This document shows, one piece after another, positions 35,301 to 43,741 of a stretch of DNA of 64,000 nucleotides; position 1 is the stretch's first letter; each line of letters opens with the position of its first letter. Both the position numbers and the translations under genes were made by a program. The notes beneath the pieces were generated by a model, which saw nothing but the letters and a program-made list of their open reading frames with translations, did not search any database and was not told the DNA's origin. Where the stretch lies: positions 496,001-560,000 of the forward strand of contig NZ_QXGL01000001.1 in assembly GCF_003951095.1 (NCBI RefSeq). Reading direction: 5' to 3'. Source of the DNA: Bifidobacterium goeldii (GTDB lineage Bacteria; Actinomycetota; Actinomycetes; Actinomycetales; Bifidobacteriaceae).

Positions 35301-37296
35301 CCTCGGGCAGGACGACAGTGTATAGGCCGCGGTCGGGGATCGTACCACCGCTGGTGACCGCCAATCGTTGCGCGCCGGGGCGTGCAGCAATGACGTTATC
35401 GTCATGGTTCCACATGAGCGGCGGCCGGAATGCGGTGAACTCCTCGTCGGCATATGCGCCAGTCAGCATGCCCATGACCGCATCAAACATATCGCGACTC
35501 AGTTCAGCAAAGGGCGCCGCGCGGCGTACGGTCGCATACCATTCGTCGGGTTTGATGTCGCCCATTGCAGCTGCGGCCACTGTCTGTTGAGCGAGCACGT
35601 CGAGCGGGTTACGCGGCACCGACAACGGTTCGATGGCACCAGCCTTCATGCTTTCGATCGAAGCGGCGACTCCAATGATCTGTTCGCGGGTGAGCGGGTA
35701 GAACAATGCATGTGAGACGCCGCCGACGCGATGGTCGGCACGTCCAACACGTTGTAGTCCGGAGGAGACGGACAATGGCGGCGCGATCTGAATGACCAGG
35801 TCGACCGACCCCATGTCAATGCCCAGTTCGAGGCTGCTGGTTGCTACAACGCAGCGCAATGCTCCACGCTTGAGTTTTTCCTCGATCTGCTTGCGACGAT
35901 CCTTGGATACTGACCCGTGGTGTGCCATCGCGATCACATCATCCGGTTCGTGCGATTGGACGAGCATGGTTGTCGAGCCGACCACTGCATCGTAGTGTTC
36001 AGCAAATCCTTCACGCCCTTCTGGCGATGTGATGTGCTGTCCAGTACCGCGCATGTCGGCATACATATCGTTGAACCGGGCGGTGAGCTTTTCCGCCAAT
36101 CCTCGCGAGTTGACGAACACCAGCGTAGTGTGATGGGCGAGGATCTCGTCAAGCACACTGCGTTCGACCACTGGCCAGATCGACCCTGAGGTCTGGTCGC
36201 CGGCCGCGCCGACCAGATCCACGGAATCATGGCCGATCTGCGAATCTGAACCGATGCCGCCCGCAGTCTTGGAATCTAGCTCCCCTTCCATACTGTTTCG
36301 GTCTGTGACCGGGATGATGCCACGCCTTTCGGCAAGCCGTTGCATGGCGGGAGTGATGCCGGAGATACGTGGAGCCGACGAACCGCTGCTTATACCGCCG
36401 GCTCGATTGCCGGCGTTAGCGGATTGCAGGTCGCGCATGTTCTCGAGTGGTTCAACCACGCGCAGGTCCATCGCCGGATGAGATCCAGGGTTGATGATGC
36501 TCACCGGCCGTGCGCCAGCCAGGAATCGTGCAGCTTCTTGCGGTGGATTCACGGTTGCGGACAAGCCGATGCGCTGTGCGGGCTTGTCAAGCAATGCATC
36601 AAGCCGTTCCAAGCTCAAGGCGAGATGCGCACCGCGTTTGGTACCAGCCACCGCATGCACTTCGTCCACGATCACCGTGTTTACGGTAGCGAGAATGCGC
36701 CGCGCCTTGGAGGTAAGTAGCAGGTATAACGATTCTGGCGTGGTGACGAGGATGTCCGGCGGATGCGAGACGATCGCGCGACGCTCCTGCGGCGTGGTGT
36801 CGCCGCTGCGTGTCGCCACGGTGACGTTCGGCGCTTGAAGCCCCATATCGCGGCATTCGGCGGCGATGCCTTCAAGCGGCGCTTGAAGGTTCTTTGCCAC
36901 GTCGACCGCCAGCGCCTTCAACGGTGATACGTACAGCACTTTGACGCCTTTGGCCATAGCGTGCTTGCGTCTTGGACGAGCTCGACGCCCCGACTTCCCG
37001 TTCGAGACAGCATCCGATTCGTTTGCCGGCATAACCACCGCATCATCGCCAGGATTGTCGTGAGCATCGGCGATATGCTCGGGCGCGGAACGTGCGGCGT
37101 GCTCCCCCATAAGCCGGTCGATCGCCGAAAGGAACGCGGACAGGGTCTTGCCGGATCCGGTGGGCGCGATCACCAGCACATTCCCGCCCGAATGGATCGC
37201 CGGCCACGCGCCTTGCTGCGCCTCAGTCGGCGACCCGAACGCATGTTTGAACCACGCCCTAGTGGGCTCTGAGAACAAGTCCAAACATTCGTACAT
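32317..37296 (-). CDS. Lhr-like ATP-dependent helicase
   Basis: Very large superfamily 2 helicase of about 1659 residues, the length and layout of Lhr (large helicase-related). The N-terminal helicase core has the Walker A motif APTGSGKTLS near residue 44, the DEVHAVAGTKRG motif II, GLSATV motif III, and the second RecA domain with TTLVFVNSRGLAEKL, VATSSLELGIDMG and QRVGRADHRVGG. The C-terminal half includes the winged-helix and Lhr-specific regions. Such enzymes are linked to DNA repair in mycobacteria. Two acidic or Ser/Gly-rich inserts sit in the first 350 residues. Start ATG 37296 (MYECLDLFSEP) is my choice; GTG 37320 is possible and neither has a clear ribosome-binding site. Confidence 0.88.
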   Translation of the reverse strand: MYECLDLFSEPTRAWFKHAFGSPTEAQQGAWPAIHSGGNVLVIAPTGSGKTLSAFLSAIDRLMGEHAARSAPEHIADAHDNPGDDAVVMPANESDAVSNGKSGRRARPRRKHAMAKGVKVLYVSPLKALAVDVAKNLQAPLEGIAAECRDMGLQAPNVTVATRSGDTTPQERRAIVSHPPDILVTTPESLYLLLTSKARRILATVNTVIVDEVHAVAGTKRGAHLALSLERLDALLDKPAQRIGLSATVNPPQEAARFLAGARPVSIINPGSHPAMDLRVVEPLENMRDLQSANAGNRAGGISSGSSAPRISGITPAMQRLAERRGIIPVTDRNSMEGELDSKTAGGIGSDSQIGHDSVDLVGAAGDQTSGSIWPVVERSVLDEILAHHTTLVFVNSRGLAEKLTARFNDMYADMRGTGQHITSPEGREGFAEHYDAVVGSTTMLVQSHEPDDVIAMAHHGSVSKDRRKQIEEKLKRGALRCVVATSSLELGIDMGSVDLVIQIAPPLSVSSGLQRVGRADHRVGGVSHALFYPLTREQIIGVAASIESMKAGAIEPLSVPRNPLDVLAQQTVAAAAMGDIKPDEWYATVRRAAPFAELSRDMFDAVMGMLTGAYADEEFTAFRPPLMWNHDDNVIAARPGAQRLAVTSGGTIPDRGLYTVVLPEADAGKGPRRVGELDEEMVYESRVGDVITLGTSTWQIQEITRDRVIVTPAPGRTARLPFWHGEGAGRDYGFGCALGRFLREAAQGLQTNDVNRNRHDDANDYRREAGPRFDVDTRSRLKDDGLDDNAIDNLARLLGEQRAATTVVPDDRHLVIERCPDEEGDWRVIIHSPYGRRVHEPWAMAIDARLKQRYGFDGQTYAADDGIVFRLPQGEGTIPIKQLITFDIEELQHIIETQVGQTVLFAARFRECAARSLYLPRTEPGKRVPLWQQRLRAAQLLNAARMKHNFPLLLETARECLQDVYDLPALRAVMSAIDNGSVTLIDTTTQTPSPFAENLLFGFVGTVMYQYDVPQAERSAQLLSMDPQVLEKLLGDTDMSTVLDPEVIAEVTRQMEDRTFWNELDADDIVGRVSRYAKTHGPFTADQLIADTGIPTVEAVHALDELKQRGDLINGIFTRDDHDDHADVTGKTRTEPVQWLHREVFRRIRALSLSKARKAIKPVSPQTYQAFLLERQGIGPIGGEHYEGIDGLMRVLEQLEGVALSPAVWERSVLPTRVRDYQPAMLDELLAAGDIVWVGSKSAGTKAGEPGRIAFHPADSALLWTGEDTHGGNGDDNSTADDTVVTIPDAIMRSLASSGAYRADQLAAMTRRLWQDSNPETVDPVTGEITTPPWSNTQFEEALWSLVWQGKVTNSSFAPLRALGTPARPVRAPARSTRRRIRMTPPTPMTLGGLWSSVAACTSVASQTTVDSGTAFDSDMTVDPATPERRAIELAEALLDRYGVIAQPLVEREDVNGGYSGLYPVLRRMEEHGLLTRGMFVRGFGAAQFAARDTVDMLRDADPQRGASYVTLDVNDPANLYGSAIEWPAITAASHAQADKQLEQSSKEMVPPDQSLAGKPSSKTTKPSRRAGGYVVLHQGELVLFATPKSHHLLAFHTSNTQLRAACAELAFALPRHIPSSVSFIDLNGIPLNRLAEESHILHAAGFTPSPQGMKLCR

Positions 37297-37346
37297 ACGT
37301 TCGATTATGACAGTCACCACAGACCACTCGACACACGTTGCAAACG

Positions 37347-37568
37347 CTAGTCTTCCACCTGTGGCCCATCCGAGAATTCGAGAATATCGCCAGGCTGGCA
37401 GTCGAGAACCTTGCAGATCCGATCGAGTGTGGAGAACCGGATGGCTTTGGCCCGACCGTTTTTGAGTACAGAGACATTCGCCGGTGTGATATCAATGTGT
37501 TCAGCTAGCTCACCGACGCTCATCTTGCGCTTGGCGAGCATCACGTCGAGGTTCACGCGAATCGCCAT
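37347..37568 (-). CDS. Small Xre/Cro-CI type DNA-binding regulator
   Basis: A 73-residue protein that is essentially one helix-turn-helix domain: MSVGELAEHIDITPANVSVLKNGRAKAIRFSTLDRI shown here only in outline, with the HTH core between residues 16 and 41, followed by LDCQPGDILEF. It belongs to the YozG-type subgroup commonly paired with DUF2975 membrane proteins. The start overlaps the DUF2975 stop (TGATG), so the two are cotranslated. The three phased repeats upstream of the pair are the obvious candidate operators for autoregulation (inferred). Confidence 0.88.
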   Translation of the reverse strand: MAIRVNLDVMLAKRKMSVGELAEHIDITPANVSVLKNGRAKAIRFSTLDRICKVLDCQPGDILEFSDGPQVED

Positions 37569-38146
37569 CAGATCACCGCCTCGAGCTCATCATGCTGTGC
37601 GATCGCAGCCACGAGCAGCGATCGCATGATAAGCATGAGCAGAATAAACGCAGCAACGAGCAGCAATGCGACTAGACACCCAAGCTCCACCGCAGGCATA
37701 GTCACAGCGGCAGGAAAGCATTCGCCACTCGTCGGATCGCAGTAGTCGAACTGCGCGAACATACCAAACAGCAGCACGAACAGCACCAGCGCGCCTTCCG
37801 CAGCGGCGCATCCGATGATCATGTTCACCCAGAACACGGCCTTGCCAGAGAACACGTCGTGTCGTCTGGCCAGATCCAGCAGACGCCACAACGGCACCAT
37901 GGCGACCTCGAAGCATGCGACTCCGAGGATTCCAGCGATCGTATACGGCCAGCGTGCTGGAGCCGTCTCGGGATACGTCAGCACAACATCGCCGGCGACC
38001 ACATAGCAGGCATACTGCCCCCATAGGCAGATCAGTGCAAACAGAACGATCAGCGCCTTAAGCGCGCCAATCGCCCACGGATGCTCTTCACGCCACATGG
38101 TCGACCGCATCCCGGACGACCCGTTCAACCAATTTGCCGAACCCAT
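37568..38146 (-). CDS. DUF2975 family membrane protein
   Basis: A 192-residue membrane protein with four predicted hydrophobic segments (near residues 30-52, 70-95, 110-135 and 155-185) and a cysteine-containing external loop, FDYCDPTSGECF. It belongs to the DUF2975 family, typically encoded with a small Xre regulator; proposed roles include membrane-linked sensing, but none is established. I chose ATG 38146 because GGAGGGTGG lies just upstream; the frame runs to 38173. Its promoter region contains three 13-bp repeats spaced exactly 21 bp apart. Confidence 0.8.
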   Translation of the reverse strand: MGSANWLNGSSGMRSTMWREEHPWAIGALKALIVLFALICLWGQYACYVVAGDVVLTYPETAPARWPYTIAGILGVACFEVAMVPLWRLLDLARRHDVFSGKAVFWVNMIIGCAAAEGALVLFVLLFGMFAQFDYCDPTSGECFPAAVTMPAVELGCLVALLLVAAFILLMLIMRSLLVAAIAQHDELEAVI

Positions 38147-38179
38147 GACGGCCACCCTCCCCCAACAAGACAATATCCT

Positions 38180-38234
38180 ATCGAAATTCGATTATCAATA
38201 ATCGTAATTCGATACTAATCTATCGTTTTTCGAT
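38180..38234. promoter_or_regulatory. Three 13-bp operator-like repeats phased at 21 bp
   Basis: ATCGAAATTCGAT (38180-38192), ATCGTAATTCGAT (38201-38213) and ATCGTTTTTCGAT (38222-38234) start exactly 21 bp apart, two helical turns. Each is an imperfect palindrome ATCG-N5-CGAT. They lie 34-88 bp upstream of the DUF2975 start and are likely sites for the paired Xre regulator. Confidence 0.7.
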
Positions 38235-38282
38235 ATGCAATAACCCGCACGCAATCATCACACACCACCACACCACCGCCTG

Positions 38283-39485
38283 TCAGCTGCGCTTGCGACG
38301 TAGCGACTCGTGCATGAATGCCATCAATGCAAGGAGCACCAGTAGGTAGAACGGGTAGAGCGAGATCGTCACATACTGTGCAATCAGGCCAAACACCGGC
38401 GGCATGGCGAGTGAACCAACATAAGCACTGGCCATCTGCACGCCGATAATCGCCTGCGAGTTCTCCTCACCAAAATACGTAGGCGTCGAATGAATAACAC
38501 ACGGATAGATCGGCGCACAACCGAGTCCGATCGTCACCAAACCGACCACAGTCCCCCAGGTCCCAGGCAGCGGCAAGGTAACCAGCAACACACCGAGCAA
38601 CAGCACGCATTGGCCGATGCGAATCATCACAGGGTCGCTGAAGCGCATCGTCATAAAGCCGCTTAGCGCACGACCGATGGTGATGCCCACATAAAACAGG
38701 CTAGCGAAGGAAGCCGCAGTGGTTTTATCAACACCGTCGTGCATCACCATGTAACTGCTAGCCCATAGGCCGGCAGTTGATTCGATTGCGCAGTAACAGA
38801 AAAACATAATGAGAATTTCTTTGGCACCGCGAATGGCGAGTACACCAGAAAGTCCTAACGGTTTGCGTTCGGTAGGCACGGTCGTCTTAGCATTACCGTC
38901 AGCACTACCCGCAGTACCCGCCGCGGCCGGCACTGCCGTACGCGACTTCCACATCGGCAGGCTCAGCACCAGTACCGCAGTGAGCACGATCTGCATGATG
39001 CTGATATATCGATATCCCCAGGCCCATCCTTGGCCGCCAGAAAGCGCAAATCCCATGATGTATGGGCCGAGCGAAGCACCCACACCCCACATACAGTGCA
39101 GCCAGCTCATATGCTTGCTTTCATAATGGATCGCGACATAGTTGTTGAGCGCTGCATCAACACCACCGGCACCAAGACCGTACGGGATTGCCATGAGCAG
39201 CAGCACCCAATAGTTTGGCGCCACCGAGAAGCCAAACAGCGCCGCAGCGGTCAATCCCACAGAGATTGCGGTGACTCGACCAGCGCCGAGCTTGAGCGTC
39301 ATACGATCACTGAGCAGTGCGGAGATGATGGTACCTGCGGAAATCGTCATTGAGATTCCACCCGCCCACGAAACGGGCGCGCCGAGATCTTGACTCATCG
39401 TCGGCCATGCTGAGCCAAGTAGCGAATCCGGCAATCCTAAGCTAATGAAGGCCACATAGATCACAGCAAGCAACAGGTTGACCAT
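38283..39485 (-). CDS. MFS transporter (sugar-type)
   Basis: Major facilitator superfamily transporter of 400 residues with about 12 hydrophobic segments. The loop between segments 2 and 3 is LLSDRMTLKLGAGRV. The N-terminal GLPDSLLGSAWPTM and LNNYVAIHYESKHMSWLHCMWGVGASLGP segments resemble the FucP-like group of MFS carriers, which move sugars or are of unknown substrate. The start ATG 39485 is preceded by AAGGAGG. It lies upstream of the DUF2975 pair on the same strand and divergent from aspA, but I cannot tell its substrate. Confidence 0.8.
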   Translation of the reverse strand: MVNLLLAVIYVAFISLGLPDSLLGSAWPTMSQDLGAPVSWAGGISMTISAGTIISALLSDRMTLKLGAGRVTAISVGLTAAALFGFSVAPNYWVLLLMAIPYGLGAGGVDAALNNYVAIHYESKHMSWLHCMWGVGASLGPYIMGFALSGGQGWAWGYRYISIMQIVLTAVLVLSLPMWKSRTAVPAAAGTAGSADGNAKTTVPTERKPLGLSGVLAIRGAKEILIMFFCYCAIESTAGLWASSYMVMHDGVDKTTAASFASLFYVGITIGRALSGFMTMRFSDPVMIRIGQCVLLLGVLLVTLPLPGTWGTVVGLVTIGLGCAPIYPCVIHSTPTYFGEENSQAIIGVQMASAYVGSLAMPPVFGLIAQYVTISLYPFYLLVLLALMAFMHESLRRKRS

Positions 39486-39799
39486 ATCCCCTCCTTACAT
39501 CACGCGCGCTATCGCACACACAGACAATAGATAAATGTACGTTCGTACAAACCATAGCGAATATTGAAGATAATTACCAGTTGGTAGCCAATGGTCGTGT
39601 CGCGACACGCCGATCAACATCTACATCAACATCTGCGACACCCTTCACACACCCCACCAGCACCCTCATCAATCGCCAAATCGGCGCGTCAACCCAATTC
39701 GCGCACGGCGAATACACCAAGAATCAGCCAATATCACGCATGATTAACTCAGAAGTATCCACCCGTGGATCAGGACACATCGCCATAAAGGAGCGTCAA
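39486..39799. other. Divergent intergenic region between MFS and aspA genes
   Basis: This 314-bp stretch is the longest without a gene. It is AT-rich in the middle and holds the palindrome at 39536-39549 and a smaller one at 39575-39586 (TACCA/TGGTA arms). An open frame fused to aspA crosses part of it from 39581, but its Ser/Thr-rich content and the good ribosome-binding site at aspA argue that it is leader, not protein. Confidence 0.6.
39536..39549. promoter_or_regulatory. Palindromic operator candidate TGTACG-TT-CGTACA
   Basis: Perfect 6-bp arms around a 2-bp spacer, 51 bp before the MFS start and 251 bp before aspA. The form suits a dimeric repressor such as a TetR or GntR family member; none is encoded next to it. 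Confidence 0.45.
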
Positions 39800-41245
39800 A
39801 TGATCACGAAATCCGGCCACAATACCGCCAATACCCGCATAGAACACGATTGCATCGGCGAGCTCGAGGTACCGGCCGGCGTCTACTGGGGTATCCACAC
39901 GCAACGCGCCATCGGCAATTTCACCGTCTCTGGTATCCCCGACTCCGCGCACCCGCAGCTGGTCAAAGCCTACGCAACCGTCAAACGCGCCTGCGCCGAA
40001 GCTAACGCTGAACTCGGCCTCATTGACAACAGCAAAGCGCGCGCCATCGTCGCCGCATGTCTTGAGATTGAAAGCGGCAAACTCGCCGATCAATTCCCCG
40101 TTGACGTACTACAAGGTGGCGCTGGCACTTCCACCAATATGAATATCAACGAAGTTATTGCCAACCGCGCGCTCGAAATCATCGGCCATCAGCGTGGCGA
40201 CTACGCTGTCATCCACCCGAACGACACGGTAAATCACAGTCAATCCACCAATGACACGTATCCAGCCGCATGCAAGCTCGCGCTCATCGACGCGCTCAAC
40301 CCGCTTGCTGAGGAGACGAAGCAGCTCGCCACATCGTTCCATACTCTGGCCGACCGACATATCAACGATGTAACCATCGGCCGCACGCAACTGCAGGACG
40401 CCGTGCCAATGACGTACGGCCAGGAATTCCACGCATTCGCAAGTTTTTTGAAAACCGATCTTGCTGAGCTGGAGCGCGTCGTACCGCAGCTGATGACACT
40501 CAATCTGGGCGCTACAGCCATCGGCACTGGCATTTGTGCTGACTTGCGCTTCCGCAAGGCAGCCACTGAGCATTTGGCCCGTATCACGGGCCTGCCAATC
40601 ACCGCTGCACCCGACCCGATAGCCGCGATGACCGACATGAGCGCGTACATCGCTGTCTCGCAAACCGTGAAGAATCTTGCCATCCATCTAAAGAAAGCAG
40701 CAGACGACCTACGACTCCTCAACTCCGGCCCGCACGACGGGTTCAACGACCTGAACGTGCCAGCACGGCAGGCTGGCAGCAGTATTATGCCCGGCAAAGT
40801 AAATCCAGTGATTCCCGAATGCGTGGACCAGTGCTGTTTCATGATCTTCGGCATGGACACGACCGTCACATGGGCCGCCTCCGAAGGACAGCTGCAACTT
40901 AACGCATTCGACCCGGTGATTATTCACGCGCTGCTTGGCGGTATTGATCTACTCACGAATGCGATGGCAATGTTCCGCGAGCGTTGCGTGGATGGCATCA
41001 CGATCAACGCCGAAGTAGGCCGCCGGTACGCCGAATATTCTCCGTCGATCGCCGCCACACTCAACGACGCGATCGGCTACGAGCATGCGGCTGACATCGC
41101 TAAGGAAGCAGCGGTCAGTGGCCGTTCTGTGCGCGAGGTTGCTGGTGAACGTACCGATCTGCCGGCCAGCGAGCTTGACGCGTTGCTTGACCCGATCTCT
41201 CTGTCGCGTAGGCTCGGTCAGACGTGCCGCGAACGGCACGAGTAA
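39800..41245 (+). CDS. aspA: Aspartate ammonia-lyase
   Basis: Fumarase/aspartase superfamily enzyme of 481 residues, converting aspartate to fumarate and ammonia. The signature GSSIMPGKVNP appears near residue 327, with the catalytic Ser in the SS loop, and earlier TSTNMNINEVIANRA and NDTVNHSQSTNDTYP match aspartase and fumarase active-site regions. Fumarase is the main alternative, but the overall pattern fits aspartase better. I chose ATG 39800, with AAAGGAG 6 nt upstream. It ends just before a hairpin shared with the convergent parE gene. Confidence 0.85.
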   Translation: MITKSGHNTANTRIEHDCIGELEVPAGVYWGIHTQRAIGNFTVSGIPDSAHPQLVKAYATVKRACAEANAELGLIDNSKARAIVAACLEIESGKLADQFPVDVLQGGAGTSTNMNINEVIANRALEIIGHQRGDYAVIHPNDTVNHSQSTNDTYPAACKLALIDALNPLAEETKQLATSFHTLADRHINDVTIGRTQLQDAVPMTYGQEFHAFASFLKTDLAELERVVPQLMTLNLGATAIGTGICADLRFRKAATEHLARITGLPITAAPDPIAAMTDMSAYIAVSQTVKNLAIHLKKAADDLRLLNSGPHDGFNDLNVPARQAGSSIMPGKVNPVIPECVDQCCFMIFGMDTTVTWAASEGQLQLNAFDPVIIHALLGGIDLLTNAMAMFRERCVDGITINAEVGRRYAEYSPSIAATLNDAIGYEHAADIAKEAAVSGRSVREVAGERTDLPASELDALLDPISLSRRLGQTCRERHE

Positions 41246-41280
41246 CGCCGCACATCACGCGCAATCACGCATCAATAGCA

Positions 41281-41321
41281 ATGGGCCTGCGCAAGCAGAA
41301 TGTCTGCTCGCACAGGCCCAT
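41281..41321 (-). terminator. Bidirectional hairpin between aspA and parE
   Basis: ATGGGCCTG (41281-41289) pairs with CAGGCCCAT (41313-41321) and AGCAGA with TCTGCT. In minus-strand RNA the middle also pairs through G-U wobbles, giving a nearly continuous 19-bp stem, so it fits the parE transcript best. Confidence 0.7.
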
Positions 41322-41361
41322 CGTATGTGCGCCGGATCGCGCACAATAGGATTCGCTTCGA

Positions 41362-43677
41362 TCAGGTGTCGATCTTAGAACGATCGAAATCGTCGGCGTT
41401 GTCGACAATGAACGCCTTGCGCGGCGGCACATCGTCGCCCATCAGCAGGCTGAAGATACCGGCAGCCTGTGCAGCATCCTCCATGCGGATGCGGCGCAGC
41501 ATACGCGTGCGCGGGTCCATCGTCGTGTCCGCCAGCTGGTCGGCATCCATCTCACCCAAACCCTTGTAACGCTGGATGTCCGGATTGTAGGAGATCTTGC
41601 GCTTCTCAAGGTCAGCGAGTTTGCCAGCAAGTTCGTCGTCGGAATACGTGTAAATATATTCGCCCTTGTGCGAGCCGGCGAGCGCGATGCGATGCAGAGG
41701 CGGCACGGCGGCGTATACGTGCCCATGCTCAATGAGCGGGCGCATATACCGGTAGAACAAGGTGAGCAGCAGAATACGAATGTGCGCGCCGTCAACATCA
41801 GCATCGGTCATCATGATGACCTTGTTGTAGCGCGCCTGTTCGATGTCGAAGCTTGCGCCGGAGCCGGCTCCGATCACCTGGATGATCGCTGCGCATTCCT
41901 TGTTGGACAGCATCTGGCTCAGCGACGCCTTCTGCACGTTGAGGATCTTGCCGCGGATCGGCAGTAGTGCTTGGAAGCCGGAGTTGCGCGCGGCCTTAGC
42001 AGTACCGAGTGCGGAATCACCCTCGACGATGAACAGTTCGGCCACGTCGTCGTTGCCCGGCTGGCAGTCGGACAGTTTGGGCGGCATGGATGCGGATTCG
42101 AGCGCGTTCTTACGCCGTGTGACCTCTTTAGTTTTGCGCGCTTGGATGCGCGCGTGCATTTCGCCGACGATCTTCTCGAGCACGCGGCCGGACTGTTCCT
42201 TGTAGCCGCGCTTGGAGCCGGTGATCATCTCGCCGAACTGCTTGTCAGTCATTTTGGTGACGATCGGCTTGACCTGTGCAGTTCCAAGCACGTCCTTCGT
42301 CTGGCCTTGGAACTGGGGTTCGGCGATGCGCACGGTGACGACAGCGACGAGTCCAGCCGTGATGTCGTCGCGTTCGACGCGCATGTTGGAATCTTTGAGA
42401 TTCACCTTGAGCTTGCGCGCATTGTCCTCGACAGCTTTGCGAATCTGCTTGGTGATGCCGTTGAGGAAGCCGTCGACGTGCATGCCGCCGCCGGGCGTTT
42501 CCACAACGTTGACGAAGCTGCGCATGACGGTGTCGTAACCGTTGGTCCAGCGCATCGCAATATCGACACCGCAGGTACGTGTGACCTTGAGCGCGTGTAG
42601 TTCGCCGCCTTCGCCGACGGCCTGCGTCTCCTCCTCATAGGTGTCCTCGCCTTGGATGCGCCAAATGTCGGAAACAGCTTCGCCAGCTGAGAGAAAATCG
42701 ACGAAGTCTTTGACACCGCCGGTATGGCAGAATTCTTCGACGCGACGGTGTGCGTGACCGGCAGCGTCAGCCTTGGCGATGGCTACTGCATGAGACTGCG
42801 TAGCATGTTTCTGCGCCTCAGTAGCGTCAGTGTCAGTAGCGTCATCACTGTCAGCGCTGTCATCAACAGTCTCGTCAGCAGTTTCAACAGCATCAACGGT
42901 GGAGTCAGCAAAACGCTCATCGCGCTCATCGACTTCATGCAGCTCGTCGATCTGATCATCACCGGTTTCCGGAATATTCTCATCAATAACCGTGATTTTC
43001 AGCCCCGGCACCAAAAAACTGGTCTGGCGCACACGGTCAATGAGCTGCTCATAGCTGAACTGCGCAGTGTCATTGAAAATCTCCGGATCAGCCCAGTAGC
43101 GAATGCGCGTACCCGTGGTTTTCGGACTGACCTTGCCAATAATCTCCAGCTCAGTTGGCTTGTTCTTACGCGTGCGCTTGAATGGCGAATCCGGTGAAGG
43201 ATGCGTAGGATCAGCATCCGTGTACACGCCTGGATGACCCTGATGAAAAGCCATGTGGTGGGTTTTCCCATCACGATCAACTTCAACATCAAGGCGCGAA
43301 CTCAACGCGTTCACTACCGACGAGCCAACACCATGCAAACCGCCTGCCGCGTTATATGACGCATTACCAAACTTGGCGCCCGCGTGCAGTTTCGTGAGCA
43401 CGACTTCAACGCCGGTGAGCTTGGTTTTAGGCTCGACGTCAACAGGAATACCACGACCGTTATCTGCTACTTCGATAGAACCGTCGGTGTGCAAGGTGAC
43501 GGTGATACGGTCGCATGCGCCGGCGAGAGCCTCATCCACAGAGTTGTCGATGATCTCCCACAGGCAGTGCATGAGTCCCTGGCTGTCAGTCGTACCAATG
43601 TACATACCAGGGCGCTTACGCACCGCATCAAGGCCTTCAAGCACGGTAAGACTGTCTGCACCGTAGGATTCAGGCAT
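41362..43677 (-). CDS. parE: DNA topoisomerase IV subunit B (GyrB/ParE family)
   Basis: ATPase subunit of the type IIA topoisomerase, 771 residues. The GHKL ATP site shows EIIDNSVDEALAG, VADNGRGIPVD and GGLHGVGSSVVNALS; the TOPRIM domain has FIVEGDSALGTAK and MMTDADVDGAHIR; and the C-terminal QRYKGLGEMDADQL motif is present. An acidic insertion of about 75 residues (roughly 236-312), rich in Asp, Glu and Ala, interrupts the transducer domain. I chose ATG 43677 with AAGGAG upstream. It is directly downstream of the principal sigma factor gene, separated by an intrinsic terminator. Confidence 0.88.
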   Translation of the reverse strand: MPESYGADSLTVLEGLDAVRKRPGMYIGTTDSQGLMHCLWEIIDNSVDEALAGACDRITVTLHTDGSIEVADNGRGIPVDVEPKTKLTGVEVVLTKLHAGAKFGNASYNAAGGLHGVGSSVVNALSSRLDVEVDRDGKTHHMAFHQGHPGVYTDADPTHPSPDSPFKRTRKNKPTELEIIGKVSPKTTGTRIRYWADPEIFNDTAQFSYEQLIDRVRQTSFLVPGLKITVIDENIPETGDDQIDELHEVDERDERFADSTVDAVETADETVDDSADSDDATDTDATEAQKHATQSHAVAIAKADAAGHAHRRVEEFCHTGGVKDFVDFLSAGEAVSDIWRIQGEDTYEEETQAVGEGGELHALKVTRTCGVDIAMRWTNGYDTVMRSFVNVVETPGGGMHVDGFLNGITKQIRKAVEDNARKLKVNLKDSNMRVERDDITAGLVAVVTVRIAEPQFQGQTKDVLGTAQVKPIVTKMTDKQFGEMITGSKRGYKEQSGRVLEKIVGEMHARIQARKTKEVTRRKNALESASMPPKLSDCQPGNDDVAELFIVEGDSALGTAKAARNSGFQALLPIRGKILNVQKASLSQMLSNKECAAIIQVIGAGSGASFDIEQARYNKVIMMTDADVDGAHIRILLLTLFYRYMRPLIEHGHVYAAVPPLHRIALAGSHKGEYIYTYSDDELAGKLADLEKRKISYNPDIQRYKGLGEMDADQLADTTMDPRTRMLRRIRMEDAAQAAGIFSLLMGDDVPPRKAFIVDNADDFDRSKIDT

Positions 43678-43705
43678 AGTTCTCCTTGTTTGCTCCAGGT
43701 AAGAC

Positions 43706-43734
43706 AAAAAACGTGCTCCCTTGTGGGGAGCACG
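43706..43734 (-). terminator. Intrinsic terminator after the sigma factor gene
   Basis: CGTGCTCCC (43712-43720) and GGGAGCACG (43726-43734) form the stem; on the minus strand it is followed by TTTTTTGTC. This is the clearest Rho-independent terminator in the window and sits 8 bp after the sigma gene. Confidence 0.9.
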
Positions 43735-43741
43735 GAGAGGA

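Noticed and set aside
39581..39799. 73-codon N-terminal extension of aspA
   Set aside because: Ser/Thr-rich low-information sequence; a good ribosome-binding site and the normal family start lie at 39800.
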